DNA of 64,000 nt, taken from the NCBI GenBank assembly GCA_963758205.1, contig CAVWUM010000002.1, forward strand, positions 558,001-622,000. Direction: 5' to 3'. Made by a program: the position numbers and the translations under genes. Source of the DNA: Owenweeksia sp963758205. GTDB lineage: Bacteria; Bacteroidota; Bacteroidia; Flavobacteriales; Schleiferiaceae. The notes below the pieces were generated by a model. It saw nothing but the letters and a program-made list of their open reading frames with translations, was not told the origin of the DNA and did no database searches. Each line of letters starts with the position of its first letter. Position 1 is the first letter of the stretch. Shown here piece after piece: positions 25,733 through 34,101 of the stretch.

Positions 25733-27448
25733 CTAAAAAGTAAGGCGATATGCTTTGGTGGCCACGTTACCTTTTTCATCCTTAACCTCCAGCTCCAGCG
25801 TATGTTCTCCGGGCTCTACATCCATTTCTGATAGCGAGGCGTAAATGAGTTTGTTTTTGGCATCATACTCAAACAACACCCACTTGCCATCTATGGTGGG
25901 CCGGTAGCTCTCAATGCCGCTAAAGTTATCGGTGATGGTAAACTGAATTCGTCCTGAACCTGACACATTACTCCCATCCCTAAAACCAATAGGTTTAATT
26001 ACAGGTGGAACAGTATCCGCCACCACGGCAAATTGCCCGAATTGGCGTGTACGCGCTACCACAAAGCCATCTTCCCACGTACCGCCCTCGTAGTCATCAA
26101 GGCGGCCATTTCTAAAACTGGCTATAGCCAGCTTGCTTTTATCTCCCCTAAACTGCCCCTCGGGTTTAATTTTAAGGGTATAGTACTTCTGCACGGGTAT
26201 CTCGCGCGAAGCCACTTCATATATAAATGAGTAACACTCGCTACAGGGGGCGTCCTTTTTATATTCCACCAATGCATTGCTGTAAAGCGCCCCATCCGGC
26301 AACACCATTTGAAAATTATCTTTTTTAAAGGTGTTGGTTTGGGTGTAATCAAAAACAACGGCATCAGTTGCCGGAAGCTCATCCGGCTGTATAGTGGGCT
26401 CTATATATTTTAGATGAAAGGCGAGCACGCTTTCATTTCCCGCGGCATCCTTTACAGTAATTTTTACGGGGTAAAGGCTATCGCTCTCCAATTGAGGGAA
26501 ATTCATTTTGCGGGTACCATTACCGTATCCCGAAAACTGGTTATTGGGTTCGAGGTAGAGTTTATTGATGGTTCTTCGGCAGCATGACTTCTGCGCATAA
26601 TCGATGTGGGCATTGATGTAACGGGTTTCATCAAAGGCAAAAGTGCGGGCTTCAAAATCATAATACGTTTGGTTGCCTACGGTAAGCTCAATGCGATACA
26701 CTCCGTTTTTATTGGGAGCCCCATCCAGCCTGTCAAAAGTTGTAATACCAAAGGCAGGTTTATGGCTTACCTCAATAACTCCATCCCCGGCAAGGGCATA
26801 AGTTCCATCTTTAAACCTCAGCAGATTTTTGGTGTAAGATGATACAAGATCAGCCCCATCAAACTCATAAATTTCAAGATTATACAAATCCGGGCTGCGG
26901 GTATCTTTTACATCAAACCCAAAAAGCAATGGATTAATAATTTTTTCGGTGCGGGTATCCCTGATTTCAAAGTGAAGATGCGGGCCGCCACTTCCCCCAC
27001 TATTCCCCGAAAGGGCAATAAGCTGCCCCTTTTTTACCGGAAATTTTGAGGCCGGAGGAAACACTTCCACATCAAACGATTCCTGCCGGTACTGCTCATC
27101 TTTTATAAATTTTTGAATTTCATCATTAAAGCGCTGTAAGTGCGCATATACCGTGGTATAACCATTGGGGTGTACCACATAAATGGCATTTCCAAAACCA
27201 TAAGGCGAAACTTTTATTCGCGATACCACACCATCAGCGGCAGCTACCACCCGTTGTCCTTCACGGCCCTCAGTTTTAATATCTATACCCGAATGAAAGT
27301 GATTGGTGCGCAATTCCGCAAAAGTGCCTGAGAGGTACAGCGGTATTTCCAGCGGGGGGCGGAAGTAGTTTTGTGGATAATCCTGCGAAAGCAGTAAAGC
27401 GGGAATTAATACAAGTAAATAAAAGGTAGCTTTTTGGATGGAACTCAT
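25733..27448 (-). CDS. M23 family metallopeptidase
   Basis: From the ATG at 27448 the protein has about 571 residues and starts MSSIQKATFYLLVLIPALLL, a signal peptide. An upstream start at 27499 is rejected because the promoter-like element at 27482-27489 lies inside that extension. The LytM/M23 domain shows the zinc-site motifs NHFHSGIDIKTEGREG and PHLHFEIRD, with GVVSRIKVSPYGFGNAIYVV between them. The family cuts peptide cross-links in peptidoglycan. The C-terminal 350 residues are beta-rich with Ig-like units ending GEHTLELEVKDEKGNVATKA. It is probably periplasmic or exported. Confidence 0.93.
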   Translation of the reverse strand: MSSIQKATFYLLVLIPALLLSQDYPQNYFRPPLEIPLYLSGTFAELRTNHFHSGIDIKTEGREGQRVVAAADGVVSRIKVSPYGFGNAIYVVHPNGYTTVYAHLQRFNDEIQKFIKDEQYRQESFDVEVFPPASKFPVKKGQLIALSGNSGGSGGPHLHFEIRDTRTEKIINPLLFGFDVKDTRSPDLYNLEIYEFDGADLVSSYTKNLLRFKDGTYALAGDGVIEVSHKPAFGITTFDRLDGAPNKNGVYRIELTVGNQTYYDFEARTFAFDETRYINAHIDYAQKSCCRRTINKLYLEPNNQFSGYGNGTRKMNFPQLESDSLYPVKITVKDAAGNESVLAFHLKYIEPTIQPDELPATDAVVFDYTQTNTFKKDNFQMVLPDGALYSNALVEYKKDAPCSECYSFIYEVASREIPVQKYYTLKIKPEGQFRGDKSKLAIASFRNGRLDDYEGGTWEDGFVVARTRQFGQFAVVADTVPPVIKPIGFRDGSNVSGSGRIQFTITDNFSGIESYRPTIDGKWVLFEYDAKNKLIYASLSEMDVEPGEHTLELEVKDEKGNVATKAYRLTF

Positions 27449-27481
27449 AAAGGGTTTAACGGCCGTTAAGTAATTTGGGTT

Positions 27482-27489
27482 CAAAGATA
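27482..27489 (-). promoter_or_regulatory. Bacteroidota -7 element for the M23 peptidase
   Basis: CAAAGATA on the plus strand is TATCTTTG on the coding strand, 33 bases upstream of the ATG at 27448. It decides between the two possible starts. Confidence 0.55.
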
Positions 27490-27653
27490 TGAAGTACAAT
27501 GGAGCAAGATTGAGGTAACTAAAAATAGGCTAACGTTTTAGCTGACAATATTGGCTACCGATTGTTTACATCTTTAGTGGCTCAAAACCTGTGTTATGCG
27601 GGTATTCTTGCCTCTGGTATTTTTTCTTCTCTTGATTTACTCAATTCCCTTAT

Positions 27654-27661
27654 TACCTTTG
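27654..27661 (+). promoter_or_regulatory. Bacteroidota -7 element for the coiled-coil gene and zapA
   Basis: TACCTTTG matches TAnnTTTG and lies 23 bases before the ATG at 27685, which argues against the longer frame from 27562. Confidence 0.6.
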
Positions 27662-27684
27662 TGACACGGAAATTCCAGATTTAC

Positions 27685-27975
27685 ATGGCAGACGTTCATA
27701 AGGGTCTTGATAACATAGAACAGCTCACCTTGCAGCTGGTTGAAAAATATGAGCAGGCCCGTAGTGAAAATGATTCATTGAGAATTCAGCTACGAAAACT
27801 TGATGAAGAACTGACCGAAAGCCGTGGTAAAGTGGAGTTACTGAATGAGGAGTTGAAATCGGCAAAAATTGCCAGGGCCGTAGCCATTTCAAGTGAAGAC
27901 AATGAACTGGCTAAAGCCAAGATTGCAACCCTCGTGCGGGAAATTGACCGCTGTATTGCATTGCTCAATGAGTAA
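27685..27975 (+). CDS. Small coiled-coil protein upstream of zapA (ZapB-like position)
   Basis: From the ATG at 27685 the protein has 96 residues: MADVHKGLDNIEQLTLQLVE, then a long heptad coiled coil (YEQARSENDSLRIQLRKLDE and ELTESRGKVELLNEELKSAK). It ends with a conserved-looking helix ATLVREIDRCIALLNE. It lies 16 bases upstream of zapA. In E. coli, ZapB is a coiled-coil partner of ZapA at the division ring, so a similar role is plausible here. Sequence homology to ZapB cannot be claimed from coiled-coil composition alone. Confidence 0.75.
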   Translation: MADVHKGLDNIEQLTLQLVEKYEQARSENDSLRIQLRKLDEELTESRGKVELLNEELKSAKIARAVAISSEDNELAKAKIATLVREIDRCIALLNE

Positions 27976-27991
27976 ATTATTATAAAACAGG

Positions 27992-28285
27992 TTGAAGGAT
28001 TATCTTAAAATAAAAGTATCCATTGCTGACCGTATGTATCCTCTTACTATAAAACCGGAGGAAGAGGAAAAAATACGGGCAGCTGCCAAAACCATTGACG
28101 GTATCCTTAAAAAGTACGAAGAAGGATTTGCCGTAAGAGATAAACAGGATTTGCTGGCCATGTGTGCCCTGCAACTGGCCTCGCGGCTTGAGAAAAACCG
28201 CGACATGGAATTAATGGACACTACGGCTATTGGCAGCCGTGTAGCCCAAATCAGCACTATCCTTGAGACTGCAATAAAGCATTAG
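27992..28285 (+). CDS. zapA: Cell division protein ZapA
   Basis: The 97-residue protein contains the ZapA core: LKIKVSIADRMYPLTIKPEE, EEKIRAAAKTIDGILKKYEE and the helix DKQDLLAMCALQLASRLEKN. ZapA bundles FtsZ filaments at the division site. The start is a TTG at 27992; the first ATG (28034) would cut into the conserved first strand, so TTG is preferred. The gene lies between the coiled-coil gene and a 6S RNA candidate, the same zapA-ssrS adjacency known from proteobacteria. Confidence 0.92.
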   Translation: MKDYLKIKVSIADRMYPLTIKPEEEEKIRAAAKTIDGILKKYEEGFAVRDKQDLLAMCALQLASRLEKNRDMELMDTTAIGSRVAQISTILETAIKH

Positions 28286-28619
28286 AAAAGCGTTCTTTAC
28301 ATAAACAATTTTTTTCCCGCATCTATTCTTAGAATTGCTAAACTCAACACGATTAATAATAGGAGTTTAGCTCGGATTTTCTAGGCCATGCCTCCGTACG
28401 AGTGGAAGGCCGAAATTGTCCGGTAAGCTCCGAACCTGTCTAACTGGGGTTTAGACATGACTTGAATAGGTGCGGGTTTTTTTATGACATTCCGTTATAT
28501 TTTCCGCCTTGGCGGGAAATTGAAAGCGGTATATAGCAAATCTGCCGAAAGGCAGTATTTATAACTGATGTTTGAAGCAAATGCTGATGACGTTTATTTA
28601 ACAACACACTTTAAACCAC
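28286..28619 (+). other. zapA-rny intergenic region holding a structured RNA
   Basis: This 334-base gap has no ORF. Its centre is the 6S RNA candidate at 28316-28483. The 136 bases after it form the leader of rny, in which I see no further structure or clear promoter. Confidence 0.7.
28316..28483 (+). ncRNA. ssrS: 6S RNA candidate (RNA polymerase-binding regulatory RNA)
   Basis: CCCGCATCTATTC (28316-28328) pairs with GAATAGGTGCGGG (28464-28476) in a 13-bp helix with one G-U pair, followed by T7. Inside, CTAAACTC at 28338-28345 can pair with GGGTTTAG at 28447-28454, leaving an open purine-rich region at about 28346-28362. A distal arm (GCTCGGA with TCCGA) follows. This is the rod with a central bubble expected of 6S RNA, which binds the housekeeping polymerase and represses transcription in stationary phase. 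Position between zapA and rny supports it. An alternative fold gives several short hairpins, so the call rests on both context and structure. Confidence 0.75.
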
Positions 28620-30158
28620 ATGGATATTACAACCATTATAGTAGCCGTAGCGGCATTTTTTATAGGAGGAGGAGCCAGCTTTTTGATTGCACAGAGCATG
28701 CAAAAGAAAAAGGCATCGGGCATAATACAGGAAGCTGAAAAAGAGGCGGAAACGATTAAGAAGGATAAGATACTACAGGCTAAAGAAAAGTTTTTGGAGC
28801 TTAAGGCCGAACACGAAAAGGTTATCAATAAGCGCGAGCAAAAGCTCAATGAAATAAATGCACGCAATAAAGATCGTGAAGCCAAGAACAATCAGCGATT
28901 TGAAGAGAATAAGCGCAGAGATAAGGAACTGAATAACCTGAAGGCCGATCTTGACCGGAAGATGGAAATCAACGAGCGTAAAACCGAGGAGCTTGAAAAA
29001 ATCCACCGCAGGCAGGTGGAGCAGCTTGAAGTTATCTCGGGGCTTACGCCAGAAGAGGCCAAAGCACAACTGCTTGAGGCTTTGAAGGATGAGGCTAAAT
29101 CAGAGGCGGCTACTTTTATTCAGGATACCATGGAGGAGGCCAAACTGAATGCCAGCCAGGAAGCTCGCAAAGTGGTAATCCAAACTATACAGCGCGTGGC
29201 TACCGAGCAGGCTATTGAAAACAGTGTTTCGGTTTTTAACATTGAAAATGACGATATAAAAGGCCGTATTATCGGTCGTGAAGGAAGAAATATACGTGCC
29301 CTTGAAGCTGCCACTGGTGTGGAGATAATTGTGGATGATACACCTGAGGCGATTATTCTGAGCTGCTTTGATCCCGTAAGAAGGGAAATTGCCAGGCTGG
29401 CGCTGCACAAACTGGTTACAGATGGCCGCATACACCCCGCCCGCGTGGAAGAGGTGGTAGCCAAAACCGCCAAACAAATTGACGAAGAGATTTTTGAAGT
29501 GGGTAAGCGTACCGCCATTGATCTTGGCATACATGGCCTGCACCCTGAGCTGGTAAAGATTGTAGGGCGAATGAAGTACCGCAGCAGTTACGGGCAAAAC
29601 CTTTTGCAGCACAGCCGCGAAGTAGCCAACCTATGTGGTATAATGGCTGCCGAACTTGGACTAAACGCCAAGATTGCCAAACGTGCCGGCTTACTGCATG
29701 ATATTGGCAAAGTACCAAGCGAGGAAAGTGAATTGCCGCACGCCATTTTAGGTATGCAGTGGGCAGAGAAGTATGGTGAAAAACCCGAAGTGTGCAATGC
29801 CATCGGGGCCCACCATGATGAAATTGAAATGACTAACCTCATCTCACCCATTGTGCAGGTGTGCGATGGTATTAGCGGTGCACGTCCAGGTGCGCGCAGG
29901 CAAATTGCGGAAAGCTACATACAAAGGCTTAAGGATCTGGAAAACCTTGCTATTGGCCATAATGGCGTGAGCAAGGCATATGCAGTGCAGGCGGGCCGAG
30001 AGCTTAGGGTAATTGTAGATTGCGAAAAGGTTACTGATGCTGATGCCGCCAAGCTATCGTATGATATCAGCCAGAAAATACAAAACGAAATGACCTACCC
30101 CGGGCAGGTAAAGATTACTGTAATCCGCGAAACGAGGGCTGTGAATGTAGCGAGGTAA
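28620..30158 (+). CDS. rny: Ribonuclease Y
   Basis: The 512-residue endoribonuclease starts general mRNA decay. It has an N-terminal membrane anchor (TIIVAVAAFFIGGGASFLIA) and a long coiled coil at about residues 30-180. A KH RNA-binding domain follows with KGRIIGREGRNIRALEAATG. The HD domain carries QHSREVANLCGIMAAELGL, the metal-binding LLHDIGKVPSEE and IGAHHDEIE. Length and order are standard. A terminator lies about 25 bases downstream. Confidence 0.97.
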   Translation: MDITTIIVAVAAFFIGGGASFLIAQSMQKKKASGIIQEAEKEAETIKKDKILQAKEKFLELKAEHEKVINKREQKLNEINARNKDREAKNNQRFEENKRRDKELNNLKADLDRKMEINERKTEELEKIHRRQVEQLEVISGLTPEEAKAQLLEALKDEAKSEAATFIQDTMEEAKLNASQEARKVVIQTIQRVATEQAIENSVSVFNIENDDIKGRIIGREGRNIRALEAATGVEIIVDDTPEAIILSCFDPVRREIARLALHKLVTDGRIHPARVEEVVAKTAKQIDEEIFEVGKRTAIDLGIHGLHPELVKIVGRMKYRSSYGQNLLQHSREVANLCGIMAAELGLNAKIAKRAGLLHDIGKVPSEESELPHAILGMQWAEKYGEKPEVCNAIGAHHDEIEMTNLISPIVQVCDGISGARPGARRQIAESYIQRLKDLENLAIGHNGVSKAYAVQAGRELRVIVDCEKVTDADAAKLSYDISQKIQNEMTYPGQVKITVIRETRAVNVAR

Positions 30159-30182
30159 AGGTTTTGATTTTTTGATACTAAT

Positions 30183-30215
30183 AAAGGCTGCTTCATAATA
30201 GAGGTAGCCTTTTTC
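30183..30215 (+). terminator. Rho-independent terminator of rny
   Basis: AAAGGCT pairs with AGCCTTT across a 15-base loop and is followed by further T. It lies 25 bases after the rny stop codon. Confidence 0.75.
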
Positions 30216-30256
30216 GTTTTTTTACGTTATGCTATTTATCAGATAAGAGTTACCGC

Positions 30257-30943
30257 ATGAAAAAGACTGTTCTCACAATTACTATTCTGCTGTTATTTCT
30301 TCTACTGGGCTTTTCCATTATTAAAATAACCTTATCTGATAATAAAGGAGTTTTTGATTCTGATGAATCCGGGCCTGGTCTTATTTCGGATCAATTTCAA
30401 AATGGTGACATCATTTTTCAGGAATCCAAATCCAGCCAAAGCAAGGCTATACAACTGGCCACCAATTCCAGGTATAGCCATATGGGCATCATTTATATTA
30501 CTAGATGGAACCACTATGGTATATGAGGCTATTCAACCGGTAAAACTCACCCCTATTAATGATTGGATAAAACGTGGAAAAACGGACACTATGTGGTGAA
30601 GCGGTTAAAAAATGCGGCTAAAGAAACTTGATAACAACCGAAAATCTTGAGAAAATAAACATGGCAGGTGAGCGCTTTACCGGAAAGTCCTACGACCTTT
30701 ATTTTGAATGGACGGATGAAACAATTTATTGCTCGGAACTGGTTTGGAAGATTTACAAAGAGGCTTTGGGAATTGAAATCGGTAAACCGGAAACTCTGAT
30801 CGGACTTTGACCTGAGTAATAAAGTAGTTCAGGAAAAACTGAGAGAACGATATGGAGATAATACTCCTTTAGATGAAAAAGTAATCTCTCCAAAGGCTAT
30901 GTTTAAATCGCCCTTATTGGAGACCGTTTATACCAGTCAATAA
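30257..30943 (+). pseudogene. YiiX/permuted-papain-type amidase, decayed by several frameshifts
   Basis: Pieces of one protein occur in changing frames. The first frame gives a hydrophobic N-terminus (TVLTITILLLFLLLGFSIIK), then NGDIIFQESKSSQSKAIQLA and NSRYSHMGIIYI. Another continues LDGTTMVYEAIQPVKLTPIN. A third gives GHYVVKRLKNAAKE and a fourth ITTENLEKINMAGERFTGK up to TIYCSELVWKIYKEALGIEI. The last gives FDLSNKVVQEKLRERYGD and stops at 30941-30943. The His of RYSHMG and Cys of IYCSELVW match the catalytic pair of the YiiX/NlpC-P60-like family. At least four single-base shifts are needed to reconstruct about 228 residues, so this is probably a true pseudogene. Confidence 0.78.
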
Positions 30944-30964
30944 TTTAATCATCAACAATCAAAT

Positions 30965-32158
30965 TTGAAAAAAGCCATACTCCCTTTTCTCCTATGCACC
31001 TTTTCCCTCACTGCCCAAAACTGGACGCAAATCGCCAATTTCTCAAGTAATCAAAGAGATGATGCTGCAGCTTTTGTAATCGGCAATAAAGCCTACTGCG
31101 GATCAGGGCTTTTGCCGTGGTTTGCGGTCACCGGAGATTTCAGGGTTTTGGATATGACGACAGATACCTGGAGCACCATGGCCAGTTTGCCCAATGCAGA
31201 GCAAAGACAATACGCTGTTGGTTTTTCAGGCAATGGTAAAGGTTATGTTTTTGGCGGTGTGTATGGAAGCAAGTATTACCGAAATGTATTGGAGTATAAT
31301 CCTGTATCAAATACCTGGGTAACTAAAACCAGCTTACCGGATAGTGGCATAAGTGGGGCCGCCAGCTTTGTTATAAATGATGTAACTTATATTGTTTGTG
31401 GCCGTACCGCTCAAAAATTAGCTACCAATACCGTTTGGGCTTACAATATTGTTACCAATACATGGCAGCAAAAAGCCAATTTCCCTTTCGGGAATAAATG
31501 GAAAGCTTCGGGCGCAAGCCTTAATGGCAAGGGCTATTTGATTTTTGGAGCAGACACTGCCAACAGCTTACACAATGAGTTTTATGAATATGATCCTTCT
31601 ACTGATTTATGGACAGCCCTACCCTCATTTCCCGGCCTGGGCCGAAACTACTCCAGCCTTACTGCTGTAGGTGGACAGTTGATAGTTTTTGGCGGTATTG
31701 ATTCTGCCGGAACTTACCATAACGATTTATGGCGCTACGAGCCTGGCAGTCAGACATGGCATCAGCAAAAGCCGCTTCCCGCTAAGGGTAGAAAGGGCGG
31801 AGTAGCTTTTACCAATGGTATTGCGCTGTACTATACTACCGGAATTGACAGCAATAATATGCGCCTGAATGAAACCTGGAAATGCGATAACCCTTTGATT
31901 GGTTTAAATGAAATCACTACTACCGATTTTAGGATTTACCCCAACCCTGCCCATGATTTTCTGCATATCAATTTTAATGTAATCGAATTTCAGGAGGCAG
32001 AAATACGGATATTTAGTCAGGCAGGGCAAGTAGTATTAAATGCCAGGCTTACCGAATCTGAGAATTTACTCGACCTGACTTCGCTCCCGGCTGGTTTATA
32101 CCTTTTAGAAATCAGGACAAATGAAGGGGTTCAAAGACAAAAGTTGGTCAAAAAATAA
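30965..32158 (+). CDS. Kelch-repeat protein with T9SS sorting domain
   Basis: The 397-residue protein begins at a TTG with a short signal peptide (KKAILPFLLCTFSLTAQNW). At least five kelch blades follow, for example NAYCGSG-type strands preceding FRVLDMTTDTWSTMASLPNA, NVLEYNPVSNTWVTKTSLPD and LWRYEPGSQTWHQQKPLP. The C-terminus has the T9SS type A domain with FRIYPNPAHDFLHINF and LPAGLYLLEIRTNEGVQRQK. The propeller is likely secreted or bound to the cell surface, where kelch domains usually bind proteins or sugars. It follows the decayed amidase by 21 bases. Confidence 0.88.
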   Translation: MKKAILPFLLCTFSLTAQNWTQIANFSSNQRDDAAAFVIGNKAYCGSGLLPWFAVTGDFRVLDMTTDTWSTMASLPNAEQRQYAVGFSGNGKGYVFGGVYGSKYYRNVLEYNPVSNTWVTKTSLPDSGISGAASFVINDVTYIVCGRTAQKLATNTVWAYNIVTNTWQQKANFPFGNKWKASGASLNGKGYLIFGADTANSLHNEFYEYDPSTDLWTALPSFPGLGRNYSSLTAVGGQLIVFGGIDSAGTYHNDLWRYEPGSQTWHQQKPLPAKGRKGGVAFTNGIALYYTTGIDSNNMRLNETWKCDNPLIGLNEITTTDFRIYPNPAHDFLHINFNVIEFQEAEIRIFSQAGQVVLNARLTESENLLDLTSLPAGLYLLEIRTNEGVQRQKLVKK

Positions 32159-32220
32159 TTTTTTATACCCTTCCAAATCCAATCTTCGCCATCGCATCCT
32201 TTGCCACTCCCTTGCTTACG

Positions 32221-32285
32221 TTGCGGTTTAGAAACAGCCATTAACCGCAAGGAGCGCCAAGTTTTCGCGAGGATCGAAAACGAGG
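32221..32285. repeat. Dispersed GCGGTT-type repeat, remote copy
   Basis: TTGCGGTT at 32221-32228 and AACCGCAA at 32243-32250 form an inverted pair. The right part (about 32241-32280) read on the minus strand matches about 31 of 40 positions of the repeat downstream of the GxxExxY gene at 60391-60430. It lies between the kelch gene and the nucleoside phosphorylase. Confidence 0.65.
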
Positions 32286-32287
32286 CT

Positions 32288-33133
32288 CTACTCTTCCTCT
32301 ACTATAATTTCCAGGGCTTTGGCAATCATCTCCTCCACCACCTTTTCGGGATTATTCGAAAACTCGCCTGTAGAACGATTGGCCAGAATAGCCGAAATAC
32401 TTATCGCTTCATGTCCGAAAAGTGAAGCTAGCCCATAAATGCCGGCCGTTTCCATTTCAATATTGGTAATGGTTTTACCTCCAAATTTACTATTGGCCAA
32501 AAGCTCTATAAAATCCGGCACTTTAATCGGGGCGTTTACACTGCGGCCCTGTGGCGCATAAAAGCCGGGAGCTGTAACGGTAACGCCTGTATTGTCAGCC
32601 AAAGTTTTAAACCTTGCGAGCAAACCTTTTCCCGCGAAAGCGGCATATGGGCGGGGCAACTTTAAAAACCGGGTATCAGAGTGCAAGAGTTCCTCAACTT
32701 CTTTTTTACCATTCTGATATTCATAAAAATGAAGTAACCCATCAAAACCGATAGCTGCTCCTGAAATTAGGATGCTGTCAATCGGCACATCAATTTGAAC
32801 GGTGCCACTTGTACCCAGCCTGATAAACTTAAAAGGCTTATCCAAGCTACCCTCCATCTGCTTAAGGCTATGCAGCTCATTAAACACAATATCAATATTA
32901 TCCGTGCCAATTCCGGTTGAGATTACCGTAATACGTTTGCCCTTGTAAGTACCGGTGTGAGTTACAAACTCGCGCTTTTCACGTATTAATTCCACGTTAT
33001 CAAATAGCTGAGAAACCTTACCCACTCTCTCCGGATCACCCACGGTAATTATAGTATCGCTTACCTCTCCGGGCTTTAAGGCTAAATGGTAAAGGCTGCC
33101 ATCTGCATTCAAAATCAGTTCAGTACTCTTCAT
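32288..33133 (-). CDS. udp: Nucleoside phosphorylase, uridine phosphorylase-like
   Basis: The 281-residue enzyme is of the PNP/UDP family, which splits nucleosides with phosphate into base and ribose-1-phosphate. It shows the phosphate-binding TIITVGDPERVGKVSQLFDN, the central VISTGIGTDNIDIVFNELHS, RLGTSGTVQIDVPIDSILIS and the base/ribose region ITNIEMETAGIYGLASLFGH. The last contains the E-M-E-T ribose-binding motif. Uridine is the likeliest substrate, but purine nucleosides cannot be excluded. The start lies 5 bases from a promoter-like element. Confidence 0.88.
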   Translation of the reverse strand: MKSTELILNADGSLYHLALKPGEVSDTIITVGDPERVGKVSQLFDNVELIREKREFVTHTGTYKGKRITVISTGIGTDNIDIVFNELHSLKQMEGSLDKPFKFIRLGTSGTVQIDVPIDSILISGAAIGFDGLLHFYEYQNGKKEVEELLHSDTRFLKLPRPYAAFAGKGLLARFKTLADNTGVTVTAPGFYAPQGRSVNAPIKVPDFIELLANSKFGGKTITNIEMETAGIYGLASLFGHEAISISAILANRSTGEFSNNPEKVVEEMIAKALEIIVEEE

Positions 33134-33138
33134 CGGCC

Positions 33139-33146
33139 CAAACTTA
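33139..33146 (-). promoter_or_regulatory. Bacteroidota -7 element for the nucleoside phosphorylase
   Basis: CAAACTTA on the plus strand is TAAGTTTG on the coding strand. The start codon is only 5 bases downstream, implying a very short or absent leader. Confidence 0.5.
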
Positions 33147-33159
33147 TGGCTTTAAATTT

Positions 33160-33167
33160 TACATTTG
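33160..33167 (+). promoter_or_regulatory. Bacteroidota -7 element for the universal stress protein
   Basis: TACATTTG matches TAnnTTTG, 20 bases before the ATG at 33188. It is back to back with the divergent element at 33139-33146. Confidence 0.6.
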
Positions 33168-33187
33168 CCAGCAAAATATTATAAAAA

Positions 33188-34069
33188 ATGGCTGACAATA
33201 CTCCTACAATTTTAGTTCCGATGGGCTTTTCAGAGCAATCATTAATTGCTTTGGATGAAGCCGTAGTTTTTGCAAAAGCTATGAACGCCAAAATCCAATT
33301 ACTTGCGGTAATCAATAATGATAAAGAATTGGGCGTACTGCTTGACAATGCGCAAAGCAAGGAAGAATTAAGAATGAAGGCACAGTCCAAACTGGATGAA
33401 TATGCCGCAGAATACAAAGCCAAATCAGGTATTGAGATAGATACTATGTTGGCTGATGGCGTAGTGTATGAAGAAATTGCCCGTGTGAGCGAGCAGATTG
33501 ATGCCACCCTTGTAATAATGGGTACCAATGGCAAGCCACAAAACCTGCGTAAGCGCTTTATCGGCAGTAATGCCTACAGAACTGTAACCCTTGTTAAACC
33601 TCCGGTTATCACCATTAAAGGGGTGCGTACTATCAGTAAAATCAAGACTATTATTTTTCCGCTGGTGCTGGACAGAAGGTCTAAAGAAAAAGTGGGGCCT
33701 GCCCTGCATTATGCTCGCCTGTTTGGTGCCCAGATAAAAGTGGTATCTGTACTTAATGAAAAGGAGGACGAGAAAAAACTTCGCGCCAATATTAAGCAAG
33801 TTGAAAAATTTGTGAATGATCACGGTGTAACCTGTACCTCGGAGTTGTTGATCCCTACCGAGCATAAAGGTATTGTGCGCAATACGTTAAACTACGCTTA
33901 TGCCAATGATGGTGATCTTTTGATTATTACAGAAGATGATAAAGAAAGAGACATTACGGATTTCTTTTTAGGAACGGATGTACAGGCTATGATTTATCAC
34001 TCAGAAATACCTGTAATGAGCATTACCCCGAGTGAAGTTAAGTGGGGGGCTATGTGGGAAAATATGTAA
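33188..34069 (+). CDS. Tandem universal stress protein (UspA family)
   Basis: The 293-residue protein has two UspA domains. The first begins TILVPMGFSEQSLIALDEAV and has ATLVIMGTNGKPQNLRKRFI; the second begins KTIIFPLVLDRRSKEKVGPA and ends DLLIITEDDKERDITDFFLG. The first domain retains a G-x-N-G-type loop, while the second has lost the clear ATP-binding glycines. Tandem Usp proteins respond to starvation and stress and may bind nucleotides. The gene is divergent from the nucleoside phosphorylase with a 54-base gap. Exact role unknown. Confidence 0.88.
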   Translation: MADNTPTILVPMGFSEQSLIALDEAVVFAKAMNAKIQLLAVINNDKELGVLLDNAQSKEELRMKAQSKLDEYAAEYKAKSGIEIDTMLADGVVYEEIARVSEQIDATLVIMGTNGKPQNLRKRFIGSNAYRTVTLVKPPVITIKGVRTISKIKTIIFPLVLDRRSKEKVGPALHYARLFGAQIKVVSVLNEKEDEKKLRANIKQVEKFVNDHGVTCTSELLIPTEHKGIVRNTLNYAYANDGDLLIITEDDKERDITDFFLGTDVQAMIYHSEIPVMSITPSEVKWGAMWENM

Positions 34070-34101
34070 GATCAATAACTTACTACCTTATTCAGGAGCA
34101 T

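Noticed and set aside
30332..30514. Minus-strand frame of 60 codons opposite the YiiX region
   Set aside because: The opposite strand carries clear family motifs in several frames; the antisense frame has none.
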